21,418 nt of DNA, taken from Clostridiales bacterium (GTDB lineage: Bacteria > Bacillota > Clostridia > Lachnospirales > Lachnospiraceae). Of the stretch, positions 9,139-16,485 are shown piece by piece. Position 1 is the stretch's first letter; each line of letters begins with the position of its first letter. The translations under genes and the position numbers were made by a program. The DNA is taken from contig JAGZDD010000057.1 of the NCBI GenBank assembly GCA_018369015.1, positions 1 to 21,418 of the forward strand, in the 5' to 3' direction. Below the pieces are notes generated by a model. That model was not told the origin of the DNA. It did not search any database and saw nothing but the letters and a program-made list of their open reading frames with translations.

Positions 9139-9165
9139 CGCCCTGCCGCTCACTCCGGCAGGGCG
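9139..9165 (-). promoter_or_regulatory. GC-rich hairpin between binding-protein and permease genes
   Basis: A perfect 10-bp stem CGCCCTGCCG/CGGCAGGGCG with a 7-base loop sits in the 74-base gap after the binding-protein stop codon. No T run follows, so it is unlikely to be a full terminator. In many importer operons such a hairpin stabilises the upstream mRNA so that the binding protein is made in excess over the permeases; that role here is inferred. Confidence 0.7.
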
Positions 9166-9177
9166 CCCCTATATGAT

Positions 9178-10845
9178 TTACTGTACCTCATAAAGGGTAG
9201 TAAAATCCACATAGCCTCTTTCCATACGCCGGAAACCTTCCATATTCGGGCGCATGACTACGGCCTTATTTTCTGTGTATAAATCCACGGCCCAGCATTC
9301 GTCTTTAATTGTCCGGATAATTTCCCCGCCGAGTGTTTTTGCTTCTTCTGTATCGGATGTTTCAATCATCTGAAAAATCTTAGCATCAATCTCATCGGTT
9401 GTTATTTTAGAACCGCCGATCACATCTTCGCAGTTCGCTTTCTGATAAAATGTAAAAAGGGATGGGCGCCTTGTTTCAATGGCAGAACCGGTTAAGATAA
9501 TATCATAATTCCCGGCCTTGGCCTCAGTAACATATTGCGCAGTGTCAAGATTCCCGATTTCAAGGGTAATACCAGCCAATCTTAACTGCTCCTGAATAAC
9601 TGTCCATGTCGGTACCAACTGCTGTGCTGTAATTGTCTTTAAAGTCAGACCATCGCTATAACCGGCCTCCGCCAAAAGCTGTTTTGCCTTTTCAAGATCC
9701 TGGGCGCGGTCTTCACCTTCAAATACATCCACATAATAGGTTCCGTTCGGCATAAACCAGCCGTTACTGATCTCGCCATATCCCATCGTCGCTACCTGCC
9801 AGATTGCCTGAATATCCAGAGCGCTTCGGATCGCCTCCCGCACCTTTTTATCAGCACATACGCCGTCGCGGCAGTTAAAAAACAAATGCATTACCTGGTC
9901 ATAATCATAAATGTTTGTCTTTATCGCGTCATTTTCCATAAAGGTTGCCGCAAGATTTACCGGGAGCTCCAGGGCGATTCCCGCGTCGCCGCTTTCTACA
10001 GCCATCTCGCGGGTCGCCGCGTCATTGGTAAAATTGAATTTGATCTCTTTATAATAACCCACATAATCTTTATCCCAGTAATCTTCATTGCGCTCAAGTA
10101 AAATATACTGGCCGCTCTTCCATTCTTTAAATTTGTATGGCCCTACTCCCATAATCGGGTTTTTAGCGGCAGCTTCCACACCTCCGGCAGCTTTCACGCC
10201 GTCTTCTGTGACAATTCCAAAGGCAGACTCGCCAAGCATTGACATGAAATCCGGGGCAACGACATTCATTCCCACAATGACCGTATGCTCATCCACAGCT
10301 TCGCAGGCCGCATAGTCAAAATACCGGCCGCTGTCATTGTTTGCGCTATGTTCCGTCGCCATTTTTACCGTATAAAGGACGTCCGCAGCCTCAAGAGGCG
10401 TACCGTCATTCATTATAACATCATCGCGGAGGGTAAACTGTATACGCTTATCATCCACCCATTCCCACTCTGTTGCCAGACAGGGGAGTACTTCCTGGTT
10501 TTCAAAATCATAATTGACCAGGCTATCTCCAATACAGTTTTGAACCATCAGGCCCTGGTTATCCTGCTGGCCGGTACCGATCGACCACAGGTTCGCCGGT
10601 TCAGCCGCCATGGAAACTACAAGAGTTTTATCCGATTTTTCCGTATTAGCCGCAGCGTTTCCTTCGCTTTTCCCCGTTTCTTTGATGTTTCCGGATTCTG
10701 TCTGGGCTGCGTTTGTATCCGAACCATTTCCCGACGGCGCTGCTGTACCGCCGCTGCCGCCTCCTGAAGAAGTTCCGCCGCAGGCTGCCAGTGACAGCGC
10801 TGTAATCCCCGCTAATCCCAATGCCATTAAACGCTTACCAATCAT
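9178..10845 (-). CDS. Extracellular solute-binding lipoprotein, SBP_bac_5 family (OppA/DppA-like)
   Basis: This 555-aa binding protein captures the substrate outside the membrane and hands it to the permeases. The lipoprotein signal runs from M1 to the lipobox LAAC, with acylated cysteine C22, followed by a Gly/Ser/Asn-rich linker to about residue 70. The SBP_bac_5 fold then has family words such as LVNYD, LATEWEW, FTLRDDVIMNDGTPLEAADVLYT and NPIMGVGPYKFKEW. AAGGAGGAG precedes the ATG. The family binds peptides but also nickel, heme and glycosides. Four cytoplasmic sulfatases around it suggest a sulfated ligand, which is inference only. It has its own promoter upstream. Confidence 0.95.
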   Translation of the reverse strand: MIGKRLMALGLAGITALSLAACGGTSSGGGSGGTAAPSGNGSDTNAAQTESGNIKETGKSEGNAAANTEKSDKTLVVSMAAEPANLWSIGTGQQDNQGLMVQNCIGDSLVNYDFENQEVLPCLATEWEWVDDKRIQFTLRDDVIMNDGTPLEAADVLYTVKMATEHSANNDSGRYFDYAACEAVDEHTVIVGMNVVAPDFMSMLGESAFGIVTEDGVKAAGGVEAAAKNPIMGVGPYKFKEWKSGQYILLERNEDYWDKDYVGYYKEIKFNFTNDAATREMAVESGDAGIALELPVNLAATFMENDAIKTNIYDYDQVMHLFFNCRDGVCADKKVREAIRSALDIQAIWQVATMGYGEISNGWFMPNGTYYVDVFEGEDRAQDLEKAKQLLAEAGYSDGLTLKTITAQQLVPTWTVIQEQLRLAGITLEIGNLDTAQYVTEAKAGNYDIILTGSAIETRRPSLFTFYQKANCEDVIGGSKITTDEIDAKIFQMIETSDTEEAKTLGGEIIRTIKDECWAVDLYTENKAVVMRPNMEGFRRMERGYVDFTTLYEVQ

Positions 10846-10920
10846 TTCTTCTCCTCCTTGTAAACCGCTTTGTGATTTATTGTAATGTTTATTGAATCCA
10901 TCAAGGATTTACTGACTGTA

Positions 10921-10971
10921 ATTATACCAATTTAACAATAGCTTGTATAATACTCATAAAATATCATACAA
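10921..10971 (-). promoter_or_regulatory. Promoter of the importer genes with overlapping dyad
   Basis: On the minus strand an extended -10 box TGGTATAAT (10921-10929) lies 18 bp from a TTATAC -35-like box (10945-10950). A 10-9-10 dyad (10943-10971, TTGTATAATA and TATCATACAA, nine of ten positions symmetric) covers the -35 box, as expected of an operator. About 75 bases separate it from the binding-protein ATG. The regulator is unknown; the LysR protein encoded upstream is one candidate. Confidence 0.55.
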
Positions 10972-10984
10972 TTCATTTTTTAAA

Positions 10985-12379
10985 TTATTCCCATTCCACC
11001 GGTATTTTGACATCCGTTTCCACAGCTTCCCTGCTGCCAAGCACGCAGGAGCCCGGAACCCGGAAGTCCGCCACATCCACACACGCTATCGAATGTTCTT
11101 TGGGAACCTTAAGCTGGGGAACCCACGAATAGGGCAGGCGGTACGCTCTGTAAACAGAAAACTGCTGGGATAAGGGCATGTGCGTGTTACGTATGGGATT
11201 TATAAATTCCCATACGATCTCCTTTTGCGGCGTCACCTCGATCATCTGGCCGTCAGCGCCTTCATCAATGAGTGTATTTCCATTGGGCAGGCGCTGGGCT
11301 GAGCTTATGTACGGACTGAAAAACTGCTGGGCGCCCATTTCATTCACATCTTTTTCATTGCGCACCGCTTTCATATATTCCCAGACAACCTCATAGGTCG
11401 CAGGGTCGATTTCAAGCACTCTGGAATAATGGCGTCTCAGGACATCCGTGCCTTTTGGCGCACAGCCATTGGGCCTGCCGTAACCGCCAAAGCTGCCGTT
11501 ATCAAAAATAAGGATATGTCCTTCCCCTGGCAGGCCTTTCGGGATCATATGGGCATGATGCTGCCCGATCACCTGGCCGATGTCAGCCAGTTCGGGCGTC
11601 GCCATATAGTCCGGGCCGATGCGCCATACAATCTTTTTTGTGCTTTTTTCAATAATAAACACCGTATTGAGCTGGCGGGAACTGCATATGATATTATCCG
11701 GTGCAAAACGTACATCCCCATGGTCATAATACACATTCTGCCCTAAAGTTGCGACCGCGTTGAGATGTATCCAATCGCCTTCCAGCATAGGAAAAGCAAA
11801 CAATGCCTTCCTGGCATCTTCATCTAATCCCAGTTCTTCAATATGTTCATGGGCATTCCACTCCCATACGGTTTCTCCATCCTTATCAACTTCAATAATC
11901 CGTTCATCCAACAGGGATTTATCCGATATTTTCAAATCCCACACTCTTTTGTGGGTCAGCAGCAAAACATTGCCATCTCCGGTTAGAGGCTGACAGCATG
12001 GACTGTAATACCCCGCTGCGCAGCCTTCCTTTTCAAAATCGTGGTGATGGCAGGATGCCATAGTTTCCCTGCCATCATTTTCCTTTACTAATTGATTATT
12101 GCTGTAATCCCATACGACATTGCCGTTCCAGTCAACCTGTACCAATTTCATTTTGCTGGCGGCTCCCGGAGGGCCGGGCACTTTTCCAACAGATGCCATA
12201 AGCTGTCCTCCAGGCAGCGGCTTCATCGGCGCATCCAGCCCGTTCCATACCTTGACTAAGCGCCCGTTCATGTCAATCAGCGTTGCCCCGTAAGCCGAAT
12301 TGTACAGTGTGTACCCGTTAAATGTTCTATCCTTGTCATAAATCGTTACCCCGGTCGGGTAAATACTTGGTTTGCCCAT
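10985..12379 (-). CDS. Arylsulfotransferase (ASST family), cytoplasmic
   Basis: The 464-aa protein belongs to the PAPS-independent arylsulfotransferase family, which moves sulfate from one phenolic sulfate to another phenol through a sulfo-histidine. The beta-propeller is visible as repeated words of the type VVWDYS (88-93), TVWEWN (170-175), IVWRIG, VVWEYM and IVWEFI. Conserved active-site-type segments are HHHDF (111-115), DWIHLNAV (202-209), ICSSRQLN (231-238) and GQHHAH (272-277). GAGGAGG six bases before MGKPSIYPTG fixes the start. An upstream in-frame ATG has no such site. No signal peptide is visible, unlike the periplasmic E. coli-type enzyme but fitting gut Eubacterium-type ASST. It lies 76 bases after a sulfatase gene without a terminator. 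Confidence 0.92.
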   Translation of the reverse strand: MGKPSIYPTGVTIYDKDRTFNGYTLYNSAYGATLIDMNGRLVKVWNGLDAPMKPLPGGQLMASVGKVPGPPGAASKMKLVQVDWNGNVVWDYSNNQLVKENDGRETMASCHHHDFEKEGCAAGYYSPCCQPLTGDGNVLLLTHKRVWDLKISDKSLLDERIIEVDKDGETVWEWNAHEHIEELGLDEDARKALFAFPMLEGDWIHLNAVATLGQNVYYDHGDVRFAPDNIICSSRQLNTVFIIEKSTKKIVWRIGPDYMATPELADIGQVIGQHHAHMIPKGLPGEGHILIFDNGSFGGYGRPNGCAPKGTDVLRRHYSRVLEIDPATYEVVWEYMKAVRNEKDVNEMGAQQFFSPYISSAQRLPNGNTLIDEGADGQMIEVTPQKEIVWEFINPIRNTHMPLSQQFSVYRAYRLPYSWVPQLKVPKEHSIACVDVADFRVPGSCVLGSREAVETDVKIPVEWE

Positions 12380-12455
12380 AAAATGCCTCCTCGTTTTTAA
12401 TCTTTTATTCAGCCGATTTGCCGTCATTTGTCCAGCCGAACGGTTATGTTCTCTT

Positions 12456-13892
12456 CTAGACTTCCATTTCCCATGTTTCATTAAGCGCTGGATGAGCCAA
12501 TCCCCATTGGCTTAATATGCGCTCATTTTTGCCAAGTCTCCGGGCATTTTCCATATGCCAGGAAATATATGTGCGCCTGTTTTCCACAATTTGGTACATC
12601 TTGTTTAAAATCTCAGGATATTGTCCGGCACTATTATGTAATTCATAAGGATCCGAAACCAGGTCAAAAAGCAGATCACAATCTTCATGCCCTATATAGG
12701 TGATATATTTAAATGTTTTAAGCCGAACCATAAAACCGGCACGCACATTTCCCGATTGCCGGTCAAATTCAAAATATTCACTGACAATAGGAATCTGCTC
12801 CAGCGTTTTCCCATCAAAAACCACACTGAGATCACGCCCTGAAGCTCCCGGCAGGGCCAAAGCCCCGCACATCGAACAAATCGTCGGGGCCACATCCATA
12901 ATACTCACAGGCGTGTCAATTTTCTTCCCGCCGCATTCCGGCTTCCCATCGGTCCCTATCTTCTGGATGAGCAGCGGTATCCGCTCCGAATCCTCAAAAA
13001 ACAGCCTTTTCCCGATATATCCCTTTTCACCCATCTGATCGCCATGATCTGAAAGATAGATAAAAATACCTTTTTTGCCGTTCCTCTTTAAATACCGGCA
13101 AAAGCTGTCATATACCTGGCCGATCCGTTCATCCTCCGCTTCAACCATCGCATAGTAATTTGCCCGGATTTCCCTGAGTGTTTCCCTGTTTTTCATAACA
13201 TCATAGCAAGGACGTTTTCTCGGACCGGCAAATGCGTAATCCATTTCCAGGCTATGAAAATTATCCAAAACCTTATCTTTGTAATAGCTTACTTTATCCT
13301 CCGGGCCGCCTAACGGCATGTGAGGCATATAAGTTCCAACAATCATCGCCTGTTTCTTTTCATGGTCCTGGCTCAGCCACTCCAAAGCTTTATCGACAAC
13401 ATATTTGTCATAAAAATAAGCTGAATTTTTTTCAATCGGGTATATATCCGTTTCGTTTCCATGTGGGCCGCCCTTTTGCAGCTTTGGGGTGCCTGTATAT
13501 ATGTAGCCCCAGTGGGTCGGCGTAATATCCTCAGCAATACGTCTTTCAAATCCATGTCTCTGGTCAAGGCCCATAAAATGCATCCGACCGCACAAAACAG
13601 TTTCATAGCCCGCAAGTCCAAGAGAATGGATAAACGTAGCTTCTCCGGAAGAATAAGCGTTTCCATTGTTATATACCCCTAGGGAAGACGCCATCATTCC
13701 TGTCATAAAAGAAGCGCGGGCAGGAACGCAAACCGGAGAGGATGTGTATGCCTGGGAAAATACCGCACTGTCTTTGGCAATCCGGTTAAGGTTCGGCGTC
13801 CGTATAATTGCATTATCTCCCCCATAGCCTGTCACAAGCCCGGAATGTTCATCACTCATAAATATTAATAATTCATAATCATTAAAATTCAT
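12456..13892 (-). CDS. Type I sulfatase, choline-sulfatase-like, C-x-P-A-R type
   Basis: The 478-aa sulfatase is the first gene of the sulfate-ester locus. GGGGAGG seven bases before MNFNDYELLIF fixes the start. Longer in-frame starts upstream would run back into the promoter region. The metal segment FMSDEH is at 11-16, the formylglycine motif is C55-V-P-A-R59, GRMHFMGLDQRHGF is at 102-115 and YLSDHGDQMGEKG at 279-291. It is the closest relative in the window of the sulfatase at 3518-5068. There is no signal peptide. Co-transcription with the arylsulfotransferase suggests the two act on the same imported sulfate esters, one hydrolysing and one transferring. This is inferred. Confidence 0.95.
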   Translation of the reverse strand: MNFNDYELLIFMSDEHSGLVTGYGGDNAIIRTPNLNRIAKDSAVFSQAYTSSPVCVPARASFMTGMMASSLGVYNNGNAYSSGEATFIHSLGLAGYETVLCGRMHFMGLDQRHGFERRIAEDITPTHWGYIYTGTPKLQKGGPHGNETDIYPIEKNSAYFYDKYVVDKALEWLSQDHEKKQAMIVGTYMPHMPLGGPEDKVSYYKDKVLDNFHSLEMDYAFAGPRKRPCYDVMKNRETLREIRANYYAMVEAEDERIGQVYDSFCRYLKRNGKKGIFIYLSDHGDQMGEKGYIGKRLFFEDSERIPLLIQKIGTDGKPECGGKKIDTPVSIMDVAPTICSMCGALALPGASGRDLSVVFDGKTLEQIPIVSEYFEFDRQSGNVRAGFMVRLKTFKYITYIGHEDCDLLFDLVSDPYELHNSAGQYPEILNKMYQIVENRRTYISWHMENARRLGKNERILSQWGLAHPALNETWEMEV

Positions 13893-13985
13893 CTTTAATC
13901 CTCCCCAAAATATTAAAGTAGGCAGACGCTGTCCGGCAAATATACGCCCGTGTGAACACAACGGCCGCTTGCCGGGCTTATCGCA
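13893..13985 (-). promoter_or_regulatory. Presumed promoter region of the sulfatase/ASST genes
   Basis: A strong terminator lies upstream, so the transcript for 12456-13892 should start within these 93 bases. The best match on the minus strand is TTGCCG, 18 bp, TAATAT, ending just before the ribosome site and implying a very short leader. A partial dyad, CCGTGTG AA CACAACGG (13946-13962), lies upstream of it and could bind an activator such as the LysR protein encoded next door. Both assignments are weak. Confidence 0.3.
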
Positions 13986-14030
13986 CAAAAAAACCTGCCA
14001 AAATGACTAAAATCATCTTAGCAGGTTTTT
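13986..14030 (-). terminator. Intrinsic terminator of the LysR gene
   Basis: A 13-bp stem (CCTGCTAAGATGA pairing with TCATTTTGGCAGG, with G-T wobbles) has a 6-base loop, and the minus strand continues with seven T. It lies about 50 bases after the LysR stop codon. The plus strand also ends in GCAGGTTTTT, so it may work both ways. It insulates the LysR gene from the sulfatase genes. Confidence 0.85.
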
Positions 14031-14078
14031 ATTTTTATGTATAATATATATATAATATTGTATCATACGAAAATAATA

Positions 14079-14945
14079 TCATAGGCAAAAGCCATAATTC
14101 TCTTCAAAAAAAGAAGACAAGGGCAATTTGGCATCCTTCTTCCATAGAGCAAATACTTTAAAATCTCCAACGTCATCCGGCACAGGATAATGGTCAATAC
14201 CTTCCTGATTACCATTGATATAAACAGAAAAGCTGTCCTCAGCCTCACTATACAATAAAGAAGCAATCATATGCGGTACTTTTACAATTTTTGATGGAAC
14301 TACATGAAGTTTATCAAGAATTTTTAACTGATTGTCTACTAACTTCTCGCTTAATTCATCTTGAACACATATAAATTTTTTCCCGCTAAAATCCTCAATA
14401 CTCCTGGGACTGCCTTCTGGAAACAATTTTGGCGAAAACACAAAATAAGCCTTCCTTTTTTCCAAAAAGCACGTATATATATCCTCCAGCCCAAAGTTGC
14501 AGCCTTCCATATCCACAATCAGATCAAGATTTCCAACCTCCATACCCTTTTTCAGGTTATACGAGCTATAGCGGTTCACATGGATTTTATACCCTTCAAA
14601 AAAATTACTCATTTTCTCCATCAGCCCATAAATCATCTGAGGGCTAACACCACGAAAAAGCCCGATATTAATTTCTTTTTTTAGATCTCCGGCTTCTTTT
14701 GTTTTATGAATCGCCATTTCAATATCTTTTGAAATTCTTTCAAATTCATCCCTGAAAACACTCCCCGCATCGGTCAGCACAACATTCCTGTTGCTGCGGA
14801 CAATAAGCTGCACCCCAAGCTCAGTTTCTAAAAGCTGTATCTGGCGGCTTAACGACGGCTGGGCCACATAAAGATTTTGGGCCGCCTTTGTAAAATTCAT
14901 CGTCTGGCAGACTTCAAGAAAATAATAGATTTGTGTTAATGTCAT
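14079..14945 (-). CDS. LysR-family transcriptional regulator
   Basis: The 288-aa protein has the LysR winged helix-turn-helix at residues 1-60 (MTLTQIYYFLEVCQTMNFT, then AAQNLYVAQPSLSRQIQLLE and LGVQLIVRS), followed by a linker helix and a ligand-binding domain from about residue 85. AGGG four bases before MTLTQ favours this start over an ATG 45 bases upstream. Lying directly upstream of and co-oriented with the sulfatase/ASST/importer genes, it is the likely local activator, responding to a sulfated substrate or a product. That is inferred from position only. It has its own consensus-like promoter and terminator. Confidence 0.93.
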   Translation of the reverse strand: MTLTQIYYFLEVCQTMNFTKAAQNLYVAQPSLSRQIQLLETELGVQLIVRSNRNVVLTDAGSVFRDEFERISKDIEMAIHKTKEAGDLKKEINIGLFRGVSPQMIYGLMEKMSNFFEGYKIHVNRYSSYNLKKGMEVGNLDLIVDMEGCNFGLEDIYTCFLEKRKAYFVFSPKLFPEGSPRSIEDFSGKKFICVQDELSEKLVDNQLKILDKLHVVPSKIVKVPHMIASLLYSEAEDSFSVYINGNQEGIDHYPVPDDVGDFKVFALWKKDAKLPLSSFFEENYGFCL

Positions 14946-14997
14946 ATAGCCCTCCCCCTCCTCTAAAATGTTAGCCAGCTTCATTTGCAATATAGGT

Positions 14998-15026
14998 ATT
15001 ATAACAAAAGCAACCTATTTTTACAA
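14998..15026 (-). promoter_or_regulatory. Promoter of the LysR gene
   Basis: On the minus strand a TTGTAA -35 box (15021-15026) and a TATAAT -10 box (14998-15003) are 17 bp apart, and the -10 is preceded by TGT, making it an extended -10. The start point would be near 14991, giving a leader of about 46 bases before the ATG at 14945. Confidence 0.75.
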
Positions 15027-15129
15027 GCAACCAGTGCGCAGACCTGGCTGAACGGTTACATTCTCTGGCCGTTGCCTGACAAAATCAACCTGAATAAGTA
15101 CAACCAGCTTCTTGCCGGACTTATTACCC

Positions 15130-15179
15130 AAAAAGCCGGGCATTTCCAAGCGCCTGCGCCCTGGAATACCCGGCTTTTT
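15130..15179 (-). terminator. Intrinsic terminator of the flavodoxin-family gene
   Basis: AAAAGCCGGG and CCCGGCTTTTT form the base of a long stem that continues through ATTCCA/TGGAAT with a small bulge. On the minus strand it ends with GCCCGGCTTTTT, 30 bases after the stop codon of the 15211-16143 gene. The plus strand is equally able to terminate. Confidence 0.85.
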
Positions 15180-15210
15180 ACCGTTACTGCTTATATTTTA
15201 TCACACAGGC

Positions 15211-16143
15211 TTACATCTCATCCTGCATTGCCCTGAACTTTGCCACATATTCGTCAAATCTCGGATAGCGGTCCTTGCGGCCCTGCTCTACCTGATGTTC
15301 AAGCACACCAGTGAATTTCAGACGGCTGCGGTCCTGCTCTTCCTTGGAAAATTCTACGGAAACCTGATCTCCATCAACCTTGAGCTTGCCATAAATGCCG
15401 CATACCGGGCAGCATACTGTTGTCGTTCCGTTTAAGGTCATTTCCTTGCAGTGGCATACCGGACATACGCCAGGCTCGGATTCCCATGTGATTTCGCTTG
15501 TCTTTTTATCCAGACATTCTACGATACGGGACCCCATATGTTTGGATTTTTCAATAAGCTTAGCCTGGTTATCCGGTACGTATGCACCATAAGCATCCAA
15601 CTGATCCACAACCTTCATGTTCAGGCTCATGCCGAACAGATTCATGCCTGGAAGGCCATAAGATACCCAGTGGGGCGTTGTTGCGCCGCCAACGGAAATG
15701 TAAGATACAAGATGGCGTTTTAAACAGTCCGGGTTCAGCTCTTCGCCGCCGTTATCTTTGCGCAGTTCATTTTCAAACAGCATATAAGCCTTATCGTGGG
15801 CCGGGCCGAAACGGTCGATAAAATTCTTCATCTGTCCGGTAGGCGCAAGGACATAAACCGGAGCAGCGACAATAATCGCGTCGGCAGCCAAAACAGCGTC
15901 AGAAAGGCCTTCATAGTCATCCTTCTGGACACAGCGGATCTGGCCCTTGCCGCTCTGTAAAATACGTGAACATCCGCCGCAGCCGATACACGGCTTAATA
16001 TCCAGCTTCATTGTATCGATAATTTCAACCTCTGCGCCAGCTTCCTTGGCAGCGTCAATAGCCGCGTTCAAAAACTTCTTACAGTTACCGTTCACCCGGC
16101 CAAAATTCAGACCCAACACTTTTTTCTTTCCTGTTTCGCTCAT
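15211..16143 (-). CDS. Flavodoxin-family NAD(P)H:FMN reductase with C-terminal zinc-ribbon-like segment
   Basis: The 310-aa protein starts with a flavodoxin-like domain: LGLNFGRVNGNC (10-21) is the FMN-phosphate loop, C52-x2-C55-x2-C58 with C71 resembles iron-sulfur flavoproteins, and AAPVYVLAPTGQMKNFIDR (93-111) is the FMN_red signature. Residues 227-248 (CPVCHC...CCPVCG) look like a zinc ribbon, followed by a small beta-rich tail. It is probably a cytoplasmic redox enzyme; the substrate is unknown. GGAGGAG six bases upstream supports the ATG at 16143. A GTG at 16182, also behind GGAGG but only three bases away, could add 13 residues. A structured leader precedes the gene. It is not obviously co-transcribed with the LysR gene because a terminator separates them. 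Confidence 0.88.
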   Translation of the reverse strand: MSETGKKKVLGLNFGRVNGNCKKFLNAAIDAAKEAGAEVEIIDTMKLDIKPCIGCGGCSRILQSGKGQIRCVQKDDYEGLSDAVLAADAIIVAAPVYVLAPTGQMKNFIDRFGPAHDKAYMLFENELRKDNGGEELNPDCLKRHLVSYISVGGATTPHWVSYGLPGMNLFGMSLNMKVVDQLDAYGAYVPDNQAKLIEKSKHMGSRIVECLDKKTSEITWESEPGVCPVCHCKEMTLNGTTTVCCPVCGIYGKLKVDGDQVSVEFSKEEQDRSRLKFTGVLEHQVEQGRKDRYPRFDEYVAKFRAMQDEM

Positions 16144-16169
16144 TAATTTCTCCTCCATTCTATCATTTG

Positions 16170-16258
16170 GCAATGCCTGCACCGGCCTCCTTCTATGGCA
16201 GCACAGCTCAGATATGGCAACGGTTCAGCCCCGTAGCTGAATCGTTGTCAGGCATTGC
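16170..16258 (-). promoter_or_regulatory. Structured 5' leader of the reductase mRNA
   Basis: The leader is closed by a perfect 10-bp helix, GCAATGCCTG (16170-16179) with CAGGCATTGC (16249-16258). Inside, adjacent to one arm, is a 12-bp helix CAACGGTTCAGC (16218-16229) with GCTGAATCGTTG (16236-16247) containing one wobble. The rest forms a 38-base arm that includes a second GGAGG. The closing helix ends 14 bases before the real ribosome site. The shape resembles a riboswitch or attenuator, but I match it to no known class. Confidence 0.5.
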
Positions 16259-16271
16259 ATAATTCTATTTT

Positions 16272-16277
16272 ATTATA
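16272..16277 (-). promoter_or_regulatory. -10 box of the reductase promoter
   Basis: A TATAAT on the minus strand would start transcription near 16265, only a few bases before the closing helix of the leader. The -35 region is A/T-rich and poor (TTTAAT at 17 bp), so an activator may be needed or the call may be wrong. Confidence 0.4.
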
Positions 16278-16485
16278 TAAAAATGAAGAAAAAAATTAAA
16301 CCTTGTTTTATGTCCATTCATTGTGAAAAAACGTCTTGTACAAGCCAGTTTCAGGAAATCCTTTATATTTAGACAATAAATCGCTCTGTTTTTCAGTCCT
16401 GTGTTCCAAAAAGCATAGGGATATTGGCCACTGCGGCAAGCGCCAGGGCCTGGCGGGCCTAACTCGGTCTCGCGCTCTGCGAAGG

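Larger units (their letters stand above)
16144..16485. other. Gene-free region between kinase and reductase genes
   Basis: No gene is recognisable. The right part (about 16265-16485) follows the kinase stop codon. It holds the short palindrome CGCCAGGGCCTGGCG (about 16440-16455), which has no T run and is a poor terminator, and a CTTGTACAAG palindrome near 16333. The left part holds the promoter and structured leader of the reductase gene. Confidence 0.6.

Noticed and set aside
10858..10876. Catabolite-response (cre)-like site before the binding-protein gene
   Set aside because: TGTAAACCGCTTTGTG needs an inserted base to match the cre consensus and its symmetry is partial.
12428..15065. Shared word GCYGAACGGTTAYRTTCTCT upstream of the ASST and LysR genes (about 12431 and 15047)
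   Set aside because: 17 of 20 bases match, which is expected by chance somewhere in a window this size, and neither copy sits at a matching distance from its gene.
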